64,000 bases of DNA, taken from assembly GCA_021904315.1 (NCBI GenBank), contig CM038911.1, positions 14,853,390 to 14,917,389 of the forward strand, in the 5' to 3' direction. Numbering within the stretch: position 1 is the stretch's first letter; the number at the start of each line of letters is the position of its first letter. The notes under the pieces were generated by a model, which ran no database searches, had not been told where the DNA came from, and saw only the letters and a program-made list of their open reading frames with translations. Source of the stretch: Sphagnum magellanicum (taxonomy: Eukaryota; Streptophyta; Sphagnopsida; Sphagnales; Sphagnaceae). This document shows, piece after piece, positions 23,876-37,501 of this stretch. The position numbers were made by a program, and so were the translations under genes.

Positions 23876-26160
23876 ATAGTGAAAGCAAATCTTCTTGGGG
23901 CAATTATCACTATTTATGGATTTGAACCTAGGTGATCTATCCATGACCAATATGAAGCTTAAGTGAAACAAATGGAGGTCTGAACCAACTAATGTTGAAA
24001 AATCAGCAGATGAATTATGGTTAAGGGTGAAATGCCACTTGAACCTAAAGTTAGCTGGTTTTCCCTGAAATGTGTTGAGACACAACATTTAATTGAACTA
24101 TTTAAGGGTAAAACATTGTTTTGGTGCAACTACGATAATAATACCAAATCGAGGCAAACTTTGAATACTAGATATGATTTCCGAATAATGAGGGATAAAG
24201 GTCAACTAGTGAGATGGTGGGGATAAGCTTCATCATCAAGAGGGAAACAACCTAGATCAACAACTAAGGCCCTAAATGACTGTTAAGTGGTAAAGGAGGT
24301 AGGAGTGTAAAAACAACCAAGAGGTTTGCCTAGAAGTAACCACCTTTGAAAGAATGCGTAATAATTCACTGATCAAACGTTCTTACGCCAAAGATGAATG
24401 GGACTAAATGGTTTGCCAAAGTTGTGGGATGTCAAAATACATCGGTAGGGGAAATTCCACTTGAGGGGGAAACATTAGTGCGAGCAGGTGTGGACGAAGC
24501 AAAAGCAAGAATGTCAGCTTGAGTAACACAAACATTGGTGAAAATCCAATGCCTCGAAAACCTAAGGGTTCCTTCGCAAGGTTCGTCCACGGAGGGTGAA
24601 CCAAGGCCTAAGATTAGGCCGAAAGGCGTAGTTGATGGAGAACAAGTGAATATTCTTGTACCACCCCCTTGTTGGTCCCAAGGGACGAAGGAAGCTAGGT
24701 TAATTAAGAGATGGTTAACGATTCAAGGACACAAGGTTAGTTCACCTTCATTCTTTTAGGGTAAGGAGGGCTAGAGAAAATACTTCAAGCTAATGCCTGA
24801 GTACTAGGCATTACGGTGTTGAAGTAACTCATGGCACACTCCCAAGAAAAACTTGAACAACCTTCAACAAGTGGGTACTTGTACCCAAAATCAACATAGG
24901 TAGGTAGGTAGAAAATACCTAGGGGCACGAAATTTGTTTTTCTAAGGAACTCGACAAAACAGCCCCACAATTTCAAGAAAAGGGGTACCTCCTCACGAAA
25001 AAGGATGCAGTGACTAGGCCCAAGCAATTGTTTACCAAAAACATAGATCTCTACAAAGTCATAAGACCATGTATGGGGGTTGATGACTACCCAATGCCAA
25101 AAGGTCAAGGAAGTTGGTCACCTAATGACAAGGAAGCTAGCGACCGAAGCCCTAATGAATGACAACCATAACTGTAATGGTCCTAAGGTAGTGAAATCCT
25201 TGTTGGGTAGGTTCTGATCCGCACGAAAGGTATAACAATCTAGGCACTATCTCGAAGAGAGATTTGGTGAAATAAACATGTTTGTGAAGATGAGGATTAC
25301 TTGCACTTGGACACAAAGACCCTATGAAGCTTTATTGCTCCCTAGGATTAGCTTTGGGTTCTTTTTGCGCAACTTAAGTGGAAGGCGAAAAAGGCCCCCT
25401 TCCGGGGGGGCTCGAACCATCAGTGAAATACCACTCTAAAAAAGCTAAAATTTTAACCTTGTGTCAAGACTTATGGGCCAAAGGTTAATCTTAGATAAAT
25501 AGTTTCTATGGGGTGTAAGCCTCCCAAAAGGTGACAAAGGTGTGCAAAGGTTTCCTCAAGCTGGATAAAAATCAACCTTTGAATGTTAAGGCAAAAAGGA
25601 ATTTGATTGCAAAACCCACCCATCGATTTGGGATGAAAGTCGGCCTTAATGATCTAACAATGCCAAGTGGAACAATTGTCGCTCAAAGGATAAAAGTTAT
25701 TTTAGGGATAATAGGCTGATCTTCCCTAAGAGTTCACATCGATGGGAAGGTTTGGCACCTCAATGTTGGCTCTTCGCCACTTGGGGTGGTAGACGTTCCA
25801 AGGGTTGGGCTATTTGCCCATTAAAGCAATACATGAGTTAGGTTCAAAATGTTGTGAAATAATTTGGTCCATATCTAATGCAAGCGTTAGAACATTGAAA
25901 GGACCTTTCCCTAATACGAGAGGACTGGGAAGGACGCACCTCTGGTGTACGAGTTATTGTGCCCACAATAGATGTTAGGTAGCCAAGTGTGGAACATATA
26001 ACTATTGAAAGCATTTAAATAGGAAGCCCACCTCAAGATGAGTGCTTTCCTATTCTTATTTCTCTGGAAGTCTCTAATCACAAACCAAACATGGTCGAGA
26101 TAACGACAAATTTTCCATCCTTCCAAGGGATGGAATGATAAAAGTACTGAAAATCCAAGA

Positions 26161-26263
26161 TAAAACATGGCAAGACAAGTCGTTTGTCATCACGATAGGT
26201 GCCAAATGGAAGTGTAATAATGTATGCAGCTAAAGCATTTTAATAGACCAAAAGATTTGAACC
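26161..26263 (+). rRNA. rrn4.5: 4.5S rRNA copy (plastid-derived)
   Basis: About 103 bases just after the 23S copy and its ~110-bp spacer. GTCATCACGATAGGTGCC and AATGGAAGTGTAATAATGTA match the plastid 4.5S with scattered transitions. Ends are approximate. Confidence 0.85.
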
Positions 26264-26446
26264 CTGTTCCTATATGACCCAATTGTTTTTATCAAACATT
26301 AGCCACCTATTTTCATCGTTCAGTTCTTTTACAACATCAACTTAATACTCTGCCTAGAAGGTATACCTATGGTGTACCTTCTGGAATGAGAGCCTCACAA
26401 TTATTAGCCAATATGTTTTTCCCCTATGCTTTTGTTTATGGGTTGA

Positions 26447-26567
26447 TATTCTGGTATTTTAGGTGTAGAGGAACCACACCAATCCATCCTAAACTTGGTG
26501 GTGAAATTTTATTACAATGGCAATATTGTGAGGGAAGCCCTATGGAAAAATAGCTCGACGTTAGGAT
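26447..26567 (+). rRNA. rrn5: 5S rRNA copy (plastid-derived)
   Basis: A 121-base copy from TATTCTGGTATTTTAGG to AGCTCGACGTTAGGAT, with GAGGAACCACACCAATCCAT in the middle. Length is native. Several C-to-T changes are visible. Confidence 0.9.
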
Positions 26568-26808
26568 GAAAAAAAAGTTTCACGCCTCCTATTCTTTTTT
26601 AAAGGTTGCTTGCTTTAAAACCACATACATACAAATTCTGATCTCCTTCTCTCCTCTTACACCACACTTCAAAATGTAATACCTTTTTTTCTCTTTTAAT
26701 AAAAAAACTCTTAAACTTTCGCATCTTCATCACTATTTCATTGCGACGAGCTAAAAAAAGGAAAGATTGCTTCTGAAAAAACGCCTAATAACAGATCCTA
26801 TGGAATAA

Positions 26809-26882
26809 GGAATTGTAGTTCAAAGGATTAGAGCACATGGCTATGAACCACAATGTTGGGGGTTCAAATCCATCCTCACCCG
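26809..26882 (+). tRNA. trnR-ACG: trnR-ACG copy (plastid-derived)
   Basis: A 74-base copy of arginine tRNA. The anticodon site (26843-26845) reads ATG, a C-to-T change of the native ACG. Follows the 5S copy as in plastids. Confidence 0.87.
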
Positions 26883-27323
26883 CAACTAACCCTAGAGGTT
26901 AATTATGGGGCTATAAAACAAGATATTTTCCCAACCAACATCGGATCTACTACATCTACACCAAGATCTTGATGCATGTTGTGACTTTATTTATTATCAA
27001 TGATTTTTAAAAAATAAATTTACACTTTTACCAAATAATAGTTAATAACACGTTGGTAAGCAATTGGAAGCCTTCACCCCAATTAGGAATCAAGCTTTGA
27101 CAATTGGATCAAAACAAAGAATTATGGATTTGTTGATATTAGTCTCTTTTTTTTCAGTATTTCAAAGAGGTCGTTATTTCCATTTTTTTGAAAGACTATT
27201 AAGAATAGTGACTAAGATTTTTCCTTCTTTTTGTTTTCCATTATTTTGCATGAATGCAAACAATGACAAGGAATGTTTTGCCTATTATTAATCATAATAA
27301 AAATTTCCAAAAAAAAGATGGAT

Positions 27324-28315
27324 CTCCTTAGGTAGGATTTGACACGCCCCCAAGTTCCTTGATAGACTCAAATGTGAGTCTGAAGTGAAAACAACAAAAG
27401 AGCAAAGAGTTGGGGCACGTTCCTTGGTTCGCAACATTTTAGGGGTAGAGGGGCATGTTGGAGCTCCAGGATGGGACTAGGAAGAATGACAAGCAATTAA
27501 TAACCACATGGACCTTCACAAAACTAAACAACAAATTGGTTAATGCATAGTTGGAGCACTTTTGGTGCTAGGACAAGCCACGGGCAAACTTGGACTCACA
27601 AGATTCACCACAGCCCAAATTTGGGGGAATCCACCACCTTCCCCCTTATAGTATATTTTATGCCTTTCCAGGAGGCCCACATCCAAATGGCATTTTGTTT
27701 CGGGACTCCCAAATGGGAGTCTTGAAATTCCCAAAATTGGGACTCCTGTGACTTTGGGGGCCCCATAACTTTGTGTGCAGACCTTTGATTGAGATGAGGT
27801 CTAAAGCAAAGTTGTAGCCCTTGTCAAGAGCTTTCCAACAATATGTTGTACGCCACCTGAACACAAGGAAATCAGGTCGATTCTTGACTTTTAATGATCG
27901 GGCGTCAAACTACCAATTTGACTCTTGACCTTTCTTTTCGCCATAACTTGTGTTTCGGATGTCCAAATGGGTCATGCGAGCCCATTTTCGACATTTAAGT
28001 TTCAATATCTTTCCAATGATATAAAAATTTCTTCAATCCAATGGGTTTTGACCCTTGAATTTGCCTTTAAAGATTTGGGAGTTCATTGGGATTCCAATTC
28101 CCAAAACGGGAATTCACTTGGGAGTGTGAGGGTTCATTCCCTCACACTCTTTTGCACTCCTAGGAGCATGAGATGTGACCCCTAGGCTTCCCTCTTGGCC
28201 TGCAACCTTGCAAGCCCTTGCCTTGGTCCCGAGCCCAAGGCTAGGGTTGTGACAAGATTTGAACCTACAACCAATCGGTTAATAATCGACCGCTCTACCA
28301 CTAAACTACTGAGGA
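27324..28315 (-). tRNA. trnN-GUU: trnN-GUU copy split by a solo LTR (plastid-derived)
   Basis: The minus-strand tRNA is in two pieces, 28255-28315 (5' part) and 27324-27339 (3' acceptor end), with a 915-bp LTR between. Removing the LTR and one target duplication restores the continuous tRNA. The anticodon site reads ATT instead of GTT. The tRNA cannot be functional. Confidence 0.88.
27340..28254 (-). mobile_element. Solo LTR 2 inside trnN
   Basis: On the minus strand this 915-bp element reads TGTCACAACCC...GGGGGCGTGTCA, a clean TG/CA pair. Flanks are GGATT (27335-27339) and AGATT (28255-28259), a 5-bp target duplication with one change. It shares long stretches with solo LTR 1, for example AGTTGGAGCACTTTTGGTGC and CAAAGTTATGGG-type segments, but in reverse orientation. 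The two are therefore separate insertions of one family rather than the ends of one element. Confidence 0.86.
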
Positions 28316-29187
28316 ACAATGTAGAGAATTTCATCTTATATTCAAATACTTTTACTCTTTAAACCAACCTACCTATGGTGCATGAATCGTTGAAAAACGC
28401 CAAAGTTTCAAAACTTTAGGAACTCACTTTGTGTACACCCTACCCTCTATTATACAAAAAAGAAATAGCGATAGTAATCCCCTCCGCCTCCCTAGAGAGC
28501 GCCTCCAGGACAAAGGGAAGCAGTCACCATCACCATAATCTTTTCCATTGTCTCCTCAATGCATATTGATCAATCGATTTCCACGGTGTTGCAATCCTGC
28601 CGATTTGCTGAGTAAATTCACTCTACCGAAGGGCAACAAAGACCTCTCCATCTTTGTGAACGACAATGGGGCGTTTTGTTTTTCCCAAAAGCTAGTAGAT
28701 AATGGTGAAATGGTCTCAAAAGCCTCCTTTACCCATCATCTTTCCAACTCTTTATTTGAGTCAGACATTATAACAAGCACTTGGAACTCCTATTCAATGA
28801 CGAAATTTCTTTTAATCAAGCCCCTTGTTGGTGTCCTTTCACCCCTCTGCCTACCCCGAACTGTAAAGCCTTTCTTAGGTTGAATGCTAAAACATGTAAG
28901 ATTATATTTGATCTGCTTGCCCAATGGTTTTGGTGGATGAAATAGTGAGGTAGTGGGAAGTCAGTTAGGGGAATCCATATTAGCGATCGTACCGTCATTA
29001 CTTTTACTTTTTGAAATTCTACTTAATCAATTGAATCAATACCTATTCCTATTATTAATAAAAAAATTCAAGACATTTTGAAGGAATGTTGGTTATAATT
29101 TACAATGTTATTATGGAGTAAGAAACAACAGAATGGTCATTTTTAGCTACGAACTGTAAATTAAAAAAATACCAAGAGATATTTCAT
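28316..29187. other. Spacer between trnN and chlL, partly not plastid-like
   Basis: From about 28380 to 28980 the sequence is less AT-rich than its surroundings and I do not recognise plastid genes in it. Open stretches on both strands (such as 28548-28883, plus) do not resemble a known family. It may be a lineage-specific plastid spacer or a nuclear insert. From about 29050 it becomes chlL upstream DNA. Confidence 0.4.
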
Positions 29188-30026
29188 GTGAAAATAACGA
29201 TTTATGGAAAGGGTGGAATCGATAAATCAACAACTAATTATAATATTTCCATTGCTTTAGCAAAATGTGGCAAAGGAGTCTTATAGATCGAATATGATCC
29301 TAAACATGATAGTACTTTTACCTTCACGAGATTCTTGATACCTACCATTATAGATACTTTATAGTTGAAAGTTTATCATTATGAAGATATTTGACCGAAA
29401 GATGTTATTTACAAAGGTTACGAAGGAGTTGATTGCGTAAAAGCAGGGGGACCACCCGCATGAGCTAGATGTGGGGGATATGTTGTGGGAGAAATCGTCA
29501 ATGAATATGATATTATTTCATTCAATGTATTAGGTAACGAAGTCTGTGGGGGTTTCATCGCTCCATCGAATTATGCTAATATGGCATCATCATAAGAGAT
29601 AACAGATTTGATGCATTATTTGCAGCTAATCATATTATTGTTTCTATTAGAAAAAAAGCTCGTACACATCCACTTCGATTAGCAAGCTTGGTGGGGAATC
29701 GCACAACCAAGAGACATTTGATTGATAAATATGTAAAAGCTTGTATGATGCATGTATTGGAAGTATTACCCCCCATTGAAGAAATTCGAGTATCTAGAGT
29801 AAAAGGTAAGACAATATTTGAAATTGTTGAATCTCAACTTTCTCTTAACTATGTTTGTGAATTCTATCCCAATATAGCAGATCAAATCTTATCTCAACTA
29901 AAAGGAATTGTACTAAGAGAAGTTCTAAACCAAAAATTATTTAATTTACTCTTTGATTTTTACCTAAATCCTATTGAAAAGAGGGAGTTAAATCAAGAAA
30001 ATTTACTTGATTTTATGATCATTTGA
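29188..30026 (+). pseudogene. chlL: chlL copy (plastid-derived)
   Basis: ATP-binding iron-sulfur subunit L of the dark-operative protochlorophyllide reductase, which makes chlorophyllide without light. Visible: [20 protein letters not shown] (the P-loop, with GIGK changed to GIDK), CDPKHDSTFT changed to EYDPKHDSTFT, EAGGPPAGAGCGGY changed to KAGGPPA-stop-ARCGGY, then RVSRVKGKT and LDFMII at the end. The start codon is GTG where ATG is expected, an ~11-residue piece after VVGE is missing, and several stops and shifts occur. It is a dead copy. Flowering plants lack this gene. Confidence 0.92.
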
Positions 30027-30068
30027 AATCCAATTTATTTAGTCTATCAGTCAAGGAATTATATCTAT

Positions 30069-31474
<1,406 letters not shown>

Positions 31475-31678
31475 AAATGAAATGAAATTTTTTGCAATGT
31501 CAAAAATATCGATATTGAGTTATTGAAATAGTCCAACCATTTTTATTGATCAATGGGTAAAAAATCTACTGATCAATAAAATACTTCTAAATTCATTGGA
31601 TTTTTTTCTTAATATATACCAAAACCTTATCAATTTTATTCTATTCCACCCCTATGCTTTCAAGGAAGGTATTTCATT

Positions 31679-34450
31679 ATGATAACAAACATTCCCTTAC
31701 TACTTTCTGTACTATGGGCTCCAATATTATCATGGATAAATATTTCAAGTTCATTGATTTTATTTGGATTATATTATGGATTTCATACAACATTGCCTAT
31801 TGGCCCTTCTCAAATATGATCCATAAGAGGTTTTCTTTTAAAGGGAAATCTCAGTGGTATTGCAGCTATAAGCGGTTTGATTATAGGAAAATTAATAATA
31901 TTTCTATTGATATATTATTCATCCCTCTATATGATATTAGTAAAACCTCATGCAATCACTTTGCTAGTTTTACCATACATTCTATTTTATTGGTACCGAA
32001 CCAAAGATCTTTTGGATTATCAATTCCTACGCCCCATAACTTCAATTAGTGATGCTTGGGTTCATAAGATATTTTTGGATAGTTTCATTTTCCAATTATT
32101 AATTAATGTTCTTTTATTGAGTCTTGTACTAGCAAGATTAATAAATCTTTTTTTCTTTCGACATAACAATCAATTCCTATTTGTTATGAATTGTTTCTTT
32201 GGTTGGTTAAGTGGCCATCTTTTCTTTTTGAATTTAGTCAAATTTCTCCTAGTTCATGTGGAACGTGATTCACCCATATTTTATCTCTTGGTGATTCATC
32301 AAACTTTTAATATTATTATTTTAGCTTGTTGCTTATTACACCTAGGCAGAGTTCATGTACCTCTCCTTACTAAAAAAGTAAACAATGATGAATTCCAAAT
32401 GGAGCAATTGAAAGTTGGTGGATTGTCATGGTCAAATAGAGTATAGCCTACCTTTTTTTTTCCAATTAGTGCCGAGGGAATTGACCATTGCGATATATTG
32501 AAAATAGTCAATTCAGTAACAAGGGTCTCGTAAAAAAACAAATATTTCAATTTCTTTTGACATATGTTTAAGCGATGGAAAACAAAAAGTAGCTTTTATA
32601 GCTTTGCCAAGCTTATCTATTTTTGGAAATGATTTGAAAAGATATTTAAACATTTTGAGTAATTATTTTGTATTCGATGATTCTTATGATAAATGGATTG
32701 ATAAATAATAATAATAAATAAATAAAATAAATAATTGTATCAAGAATTAGGGAATAGAATTAAGGCTTCAGACAATAGATTCTTGATAAAAAATACTATA
32801 AATAAAAAATGGATTTTCTATTAATGAGGGAAATACCTTAATCAAGGTTAAGATCCTTTCTTAAATAGATCATTTCATGGGGAAATGGTGATATTGAAAT
32901 CACCTTGGCTTTCGACATAGGAGATTTATGAACTAAAAAAGAATAGGAAATTTTTACATTTATTGAAGGGAGATAATAGACTCAAATTTTGGATTTTCAA
33001 TCAATGGTGAGAATTTGGATGTAAAAATTTACCCCCACCATGGGAACCCCTAAGTAAAGACGTTCATTGTATTTTAGTTCTGCTTATTCAACGATCAAAG
33101 AATGGAAAATTTGAAACTAATTTGCAACATATGAATCTTTCGGAGGAACAAGCACCCACAACTTCAAATAACCAGAAGAACTATTTAGATTTTTCCTCCA
33201 AAATTGGCAATACAATTTTTAAAAAAAGAAAGACAACTAGAGCATCTAATTTGAATTGGGAACTCATCTCGAATCTTTCTACTTGGCAAAGAACTTTTTG
33301 TTTTAATCATTTGGAAAAGGAAAAATGGCAAACACTTGAACATTGTTGGAAGAATTTATTTTTGATTAATTTAACCCAAGTGAGAAGTATTTTTTCTTTG
33401 TTAGTGAAGGCATAGACCTCCATAATAAATTCCAACTTCAAGAAATTCATAAAGAAGTACCTTGATGGACTTCGAAACTAACAAATGATAAATTTGATTT
33501 TATAGCTACTGGAATTACTGATATTTGTCAAAGAAAAGTAAAAAATTTCGGATATTGTATAAGAAAAAATAATAATATAAGAAAAATTGTGAAACATTTT
33601 TCGTGACAATTAGATTTTTGTCGAAGATTAATGAAAGGTTCCATGTGTGCCCGAAAACACAAAATTCCGGTATGGAAAATTCTACAACTTAAGATGTGCT
33701 CTCCATTCTTTTTTAGAATAAATGAGGGACATTTTCCTTTCAATCCTCTTTCAATGTATTAAACTTAATAAATGTAAGAAATGCTTCTAAAGATTCTATA
33801 GAAATAAAGGAAAGAACAATATATTTTTCAAATCCAAATAGGAATAGCCCTATCGTAAAAAAAACAAGAGTGGATTGTATTGTAATAGCAAATAGATGGG
33901 ATTTTCCATTAGGTCAATGGGGAAGAAGTTGGTTAGTGTAGTTTTTTAACAGCCTGGGTTTCCAAACTAAATGACCTTTTGGGAATATGAAAAAACAACC
34001 TTCTTTTTAGAAACCTATTAGCAAGGGATTAAAAAGGAGACGGAAAAACAATATTTTGTCAAAAACTATTCATATTTCTAAATTTTATTCTATTTTTTTT
34101 TCAATAGTAATAGACATATAACCTTGACAAAATCAGATACTCAAATTGATAAATATAGAAAAAATGATGTGTTTGGATTTGAACCCAATAATAAGTATGA
34201 AATAGAAATCGGAGTGAATGATGGAATTATTGATAAATTATCGATTAAATCTGCATCTAATTCTGATGATAAAGTTTCACCAAAATTGGAAATAAAATGA
34301 AATATAAAATCCCAACCAATGTCCAAAAATTAGAAAATAGGAAATATTTTTTAAATAATCAGATTGGAGAAATAACCAATTTTTATTATTTTTTGGGATA
34401 GAATCCTATAATAAAATTGAAGATGGAAAAAAAAAATACGAGAAGAGTTA
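31679..34450 (+). pseudogene. ycf1: ycf1 5' part (plastid-derived)
   Basis: Ycf1/Tic214 is a large plastid protein linked to protein import at the inner envelope. From ATG at 31679 the copy reads MITNIPLLLSVLWAPILSW, then LVKPHAITLLVLPYILFYWY and FFGWLSGHLFFLNLVKFLL, the conserved membrane-spanning N-terminus. Farther on, WTSKLTNDKFDFIA and KILQLKMCSPFF appear in other frames. A stop replaces a residue after PIGPSQI and many shifts follow. The gene is cut before its C-terminal part, at or before the palindrome at 34586. The right end is approximate. Confidence 0.9.
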
Positions 34451-34585
34451 TGAGGAAAAACTCAAATAAAAAAATAAATTGATTGAAATTCAATAATTTA
34501 TCCTAAGATTGTATATAAGAAATATCAAATCAATCAAGAAATGGCCCCATTTTATGGGAATTATCTTGAATGGAATGGAAAGAAA

Positions 34586-34860
34586 ATAATTATATATACT
34601 CCATATCATCCCAAAATTCCTTTCACCAAGTAAGTAAGTATACATAAATAAATTATCCTTTGGGGTTGATAAATAAAAATAATACATAGAAATACATTCT
34701 ATTTGATACTCCTACCCTAAAACCCTAAACATGTAGATCAAACAAAATGTATTTCTATTTATTATTTCTATTTATCAACCCCGAAGGATAATTTATTTAT
34801 GTATACTTACTTACTTGGTGAAAGGAATTTTGGGATGATATGGAGTATATATAATTATTA
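34586..34860. repeat. Large palindrome at the junction of plastid blocks A and B
   Basis: Arms of about 110 bp (34586-34698 and 34747-34860) are near-perfect reverse complements, sharing AAGTAAGTAAGTATACATAA and its complement. The ~48-bp spacer contains CCCTAAAACCCTAAAC (34715-34730), a plant telomere-like motif. The palindrome separates plus-strand ycf1 from minus-strand ndhI, which are not neighbours in this way in plastids. Confidence 0.85.
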
Positions 34861-34875
34861 TTTTTTAATTGGAAT

Positions 34876-35426
34876 TTAATCTAATTTTTTTGTGATACTT
34901 CTTAAATTGAAGTGTCCTTCCATAACCCCTTTGGCTAGATGAATTAAACTTAGAATAGTGTGAATCGCAAAATCTTTGATTACGTATATAGGTAAGTGTC
35001 CTAAAGCAATTTGATCATAATTTAATTTGTGATGATCATAAATGGAAAGTTCATATTCTTCAGTCATTGATAAACAATTTATGGGACAATACTTGACATA
35101 GTTTCTATAAAAGATACAAACTCCGAAATCAATATTATAATTTTAAATGATTTTTTCCTCTTATTCTTTCTTAATTTCCAATCAATAATAGGTAAATTAA
35201 TTAGACATACACAGACACATACTTCGCAAGCAATACACTTATCAAATTCAAAATGAATACGTCCATGAAATATTTATAATGGAATCAATATCTCACAAGG
35301 GTATTAAATAGTCAAAGGTAAACGAATCATATGATCCATGGTCACTACGAAAGCTTGACCAATGTACCTTGCGGCTTGTATTACTTGTTCACTATAATTT
35401 TAAAGTCCATTCACCATAGTAAACAT
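34876..35426 (-). pseudogene. ndhI: ndhI copy (plastid-derived)
   Basis: Iron-sulfur subunit of the plastid NDH complex. Starts at ATG 35426 (MFTMVNG) and shows [27 protein letters not shown] (first 4Fe-4S cysteine cluster) and [26 protein letters not shown] near the C-terminus in split frames. Early stops (after MVNGL) and further ones kill it. Length is close to native. Confidence 0.9.
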
Positions 35427-35540
35427 GTGTTGGATATCCCTAAGTAAATTATTTATTATGTATTTCTTAATTCACGAATCGAATACATCTACATATGCAG
35501 GAGGAATTTCGAAATATTCGTACAACTTATTTGAATTACT

Positions 35541-37500
35541 TTATAGCGAAAAAACCTTGGAAGAGGTTGTCAATAAATTACCTAAAGCAATGGGCAAGAG
35601 AAATTTCCAACCAAGATCTAATAATTGATCTAATCTTACTCTAGGTAATGCCCATTTCGTCATGTTGGAAATAAATATTTTAAAAAAGCTTTATCTAATG
35701 TAATAAAAATTCCTACAATTATATCAACAACTTGACCAGTTCCATTATAAAAATTGAATTGGAATTATCAGAAATTGAGACAAATGAGATGGGGGAGTGC
35801 AATCCACCTAAATAAAAAATTGTTACAAATAATGAGGAGGCAAATAAATTCAGATAGGAAACAACATAAAATAACCCAAATTTTATACCTAAATATTCAG
35901 TTTGGTAACCCACGATCAATTCTTTTGCTTTTGGTAAATCGAAAGGTAATCTCTCACACTTTATTGGGGAAGCTATGAAAAAAACTATAAAACCAATATG
36001 TTAATGCCACAAATTCCATCCCCAAAAACCATATTTATATTGTGTTTTGACTATATTAACTATCATTAAGTTGTTAAATAATTGTGTTGATGTTAATATT
36101 ATTATTAATACCTTTATTTCAAAACTGTACATGAAACTTTAGTGTAATACGACTCATCAATGGTTATTGGAACAAAATTTCGAGTTTTTTTTTTCATGAA
36201 TTTTTAGCACTGAGAAAAAATTGTCTTTTTATTCCCCACCTAACTAATGAGATTTCCTTTGCTATGGCAGTAAAAGCTTTTGAATCCATCTCAGCCTTTA
36301 CAATTATTTATTGGTACTAACTCAAATCTTTATTTTGTTTGAAACTTTTATTTTGTAATAAAAAATTGCAATATTTTTCTTTCTTTGAACCAAACTAAGG
36401 ATAAAAAATACACCAATTTTTTATAAGAAAATTGATCATTCATTTGTTTTTCCTAAAAGGTGAAAATCGCAAAAAGGTTTATTTCGTTCCTGATAGTCAT
36501 TATTATTTTAGTAAATAGGGATATATTTCGGATTGGAATTCTAAGGAAGTACTTTTTGGTCATTTTCTACCAATGCCAGAACCTTATTCTATTCTGATAA
36601 ATATATATAAAAAGAGTTTTTCCTCTTTACTAATCCTTTTTATATTTTTGTGCCCCTAACCATTTACTTGTGCTCAAATATAAGTATGGCAATAATCATT
36701 TCATACATTTTTTCTTTTGCTCCCGTTATCAAATTTTGATAATCAATCCTAAATCTAGGGTACACAATTAACACCGATTTTGCATGCTTTCACTCCTATA
36801 TGTACATAGAGGATGGGACTTGAATCTATCACTGCAATTCAAGAAGCTACTTGATTTTACCCATATGATTATCTAGTTTTTGAGCTGAGATGAAAAAGCA
36901 AGATTATAAACTCATATTACTTTTTACTTCGAAAAAAAAAGTATATTTCAACGAATCGCATGTAGAGATATAGATAATACACATAAAACAAAGGGAATTT
37001 CATAATTAATAAATTGAGCAGCAACTTGCAGACCATTTGAAAAGGATTATTTATTTATTTATTTGTATCTTACCACAAGAAGTCCAAGAGGAACAATATT
37101 ACAAATGGTTATCCGAAAAGAAGACATACTAAGATCAATTAAAATAATATGGTGGCCAAAAGGAATCACCAGATAACTTAGAAATACCGGTAAGACTACA
37201 ATAGTAGGTCCAATATGAAATAACCAAGTGTCTCCTCTAAACGGAATAATATCTTCTTTTAATAAGACTTTAGTCCCATCGGCTCAAGCTGGGATAATTC
37301 CTAAAGGACCATCATATTCAAGTCCAATACACTATTGTATTCCTGTGGATATTTCCCTTTCAAACCACACCAATACTAATACTCCTATTGTGACTCCTAA
37401 AAATAATAGTGGATAGAATAATCCATATAAAACTAAAAAAATCTTTCGAAAAATCAAATAAATTTAGAATTTGTTCCTCAAAATTAATGTTAAAAATCAT
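35541..37500 (-). pseudogene. ndhA: ndhA copy with intron (plastid-derived)
   Basis: Membrane subunit 1 of the plastid NDH complex. Exon 1 runs from ATG at 37500 to about 37050 and shows [28 protein letters not shown] and [14 protein letters not shown]. Exon 2 (about 36060-35541) shows [33 protein letters not shown] and the ending SSKVFSL. The group II intron lies between. Stops and shifts are frequent. The start nearly abuts the ndhH stop (TAA at 37502), as in native plastids. Confidence 0.9.
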
Positions 37501-37501
37501 T

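Larger units (their letters stand above)
22335..26050 (+). rRNA. rrn23: 23S rRNA copy split by an LTR insertion (plastid-derived)
   Basis: Starts at TTCAAACGAGAAAGACTTAC and runs to the CTCAAGATGAGTGCTTTCC end. Removing the 868-bp LTR plus one copy of the 5-bp target duplication leaves about 2843 bases, close to native (~2810). Landmarks: AGCCGAAAACATCACTAGC, CCATGTATGGGGG, ACCCTATGAAGCTTTA and AGTACGAGAGGAC-like sequence near 25915. The copy has many transitions and cannot be a working rRNA gene because of the insertion. Confidence 0.93.

Noticed and set aside
23564..23910. Overlapping minus-strand frames in the 23S region as proteins
   Set aside because: They fall within the solo LTR and cross its border; no family resemblance.
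34715..34730. CCCTAAAACCCTAAAC as a telomere or interstitial telomere array
   Set aside because: Only two imperfect units. Similar motifs occur singly elsewhere (near 51245, 51480, 59580), so it is not an array.
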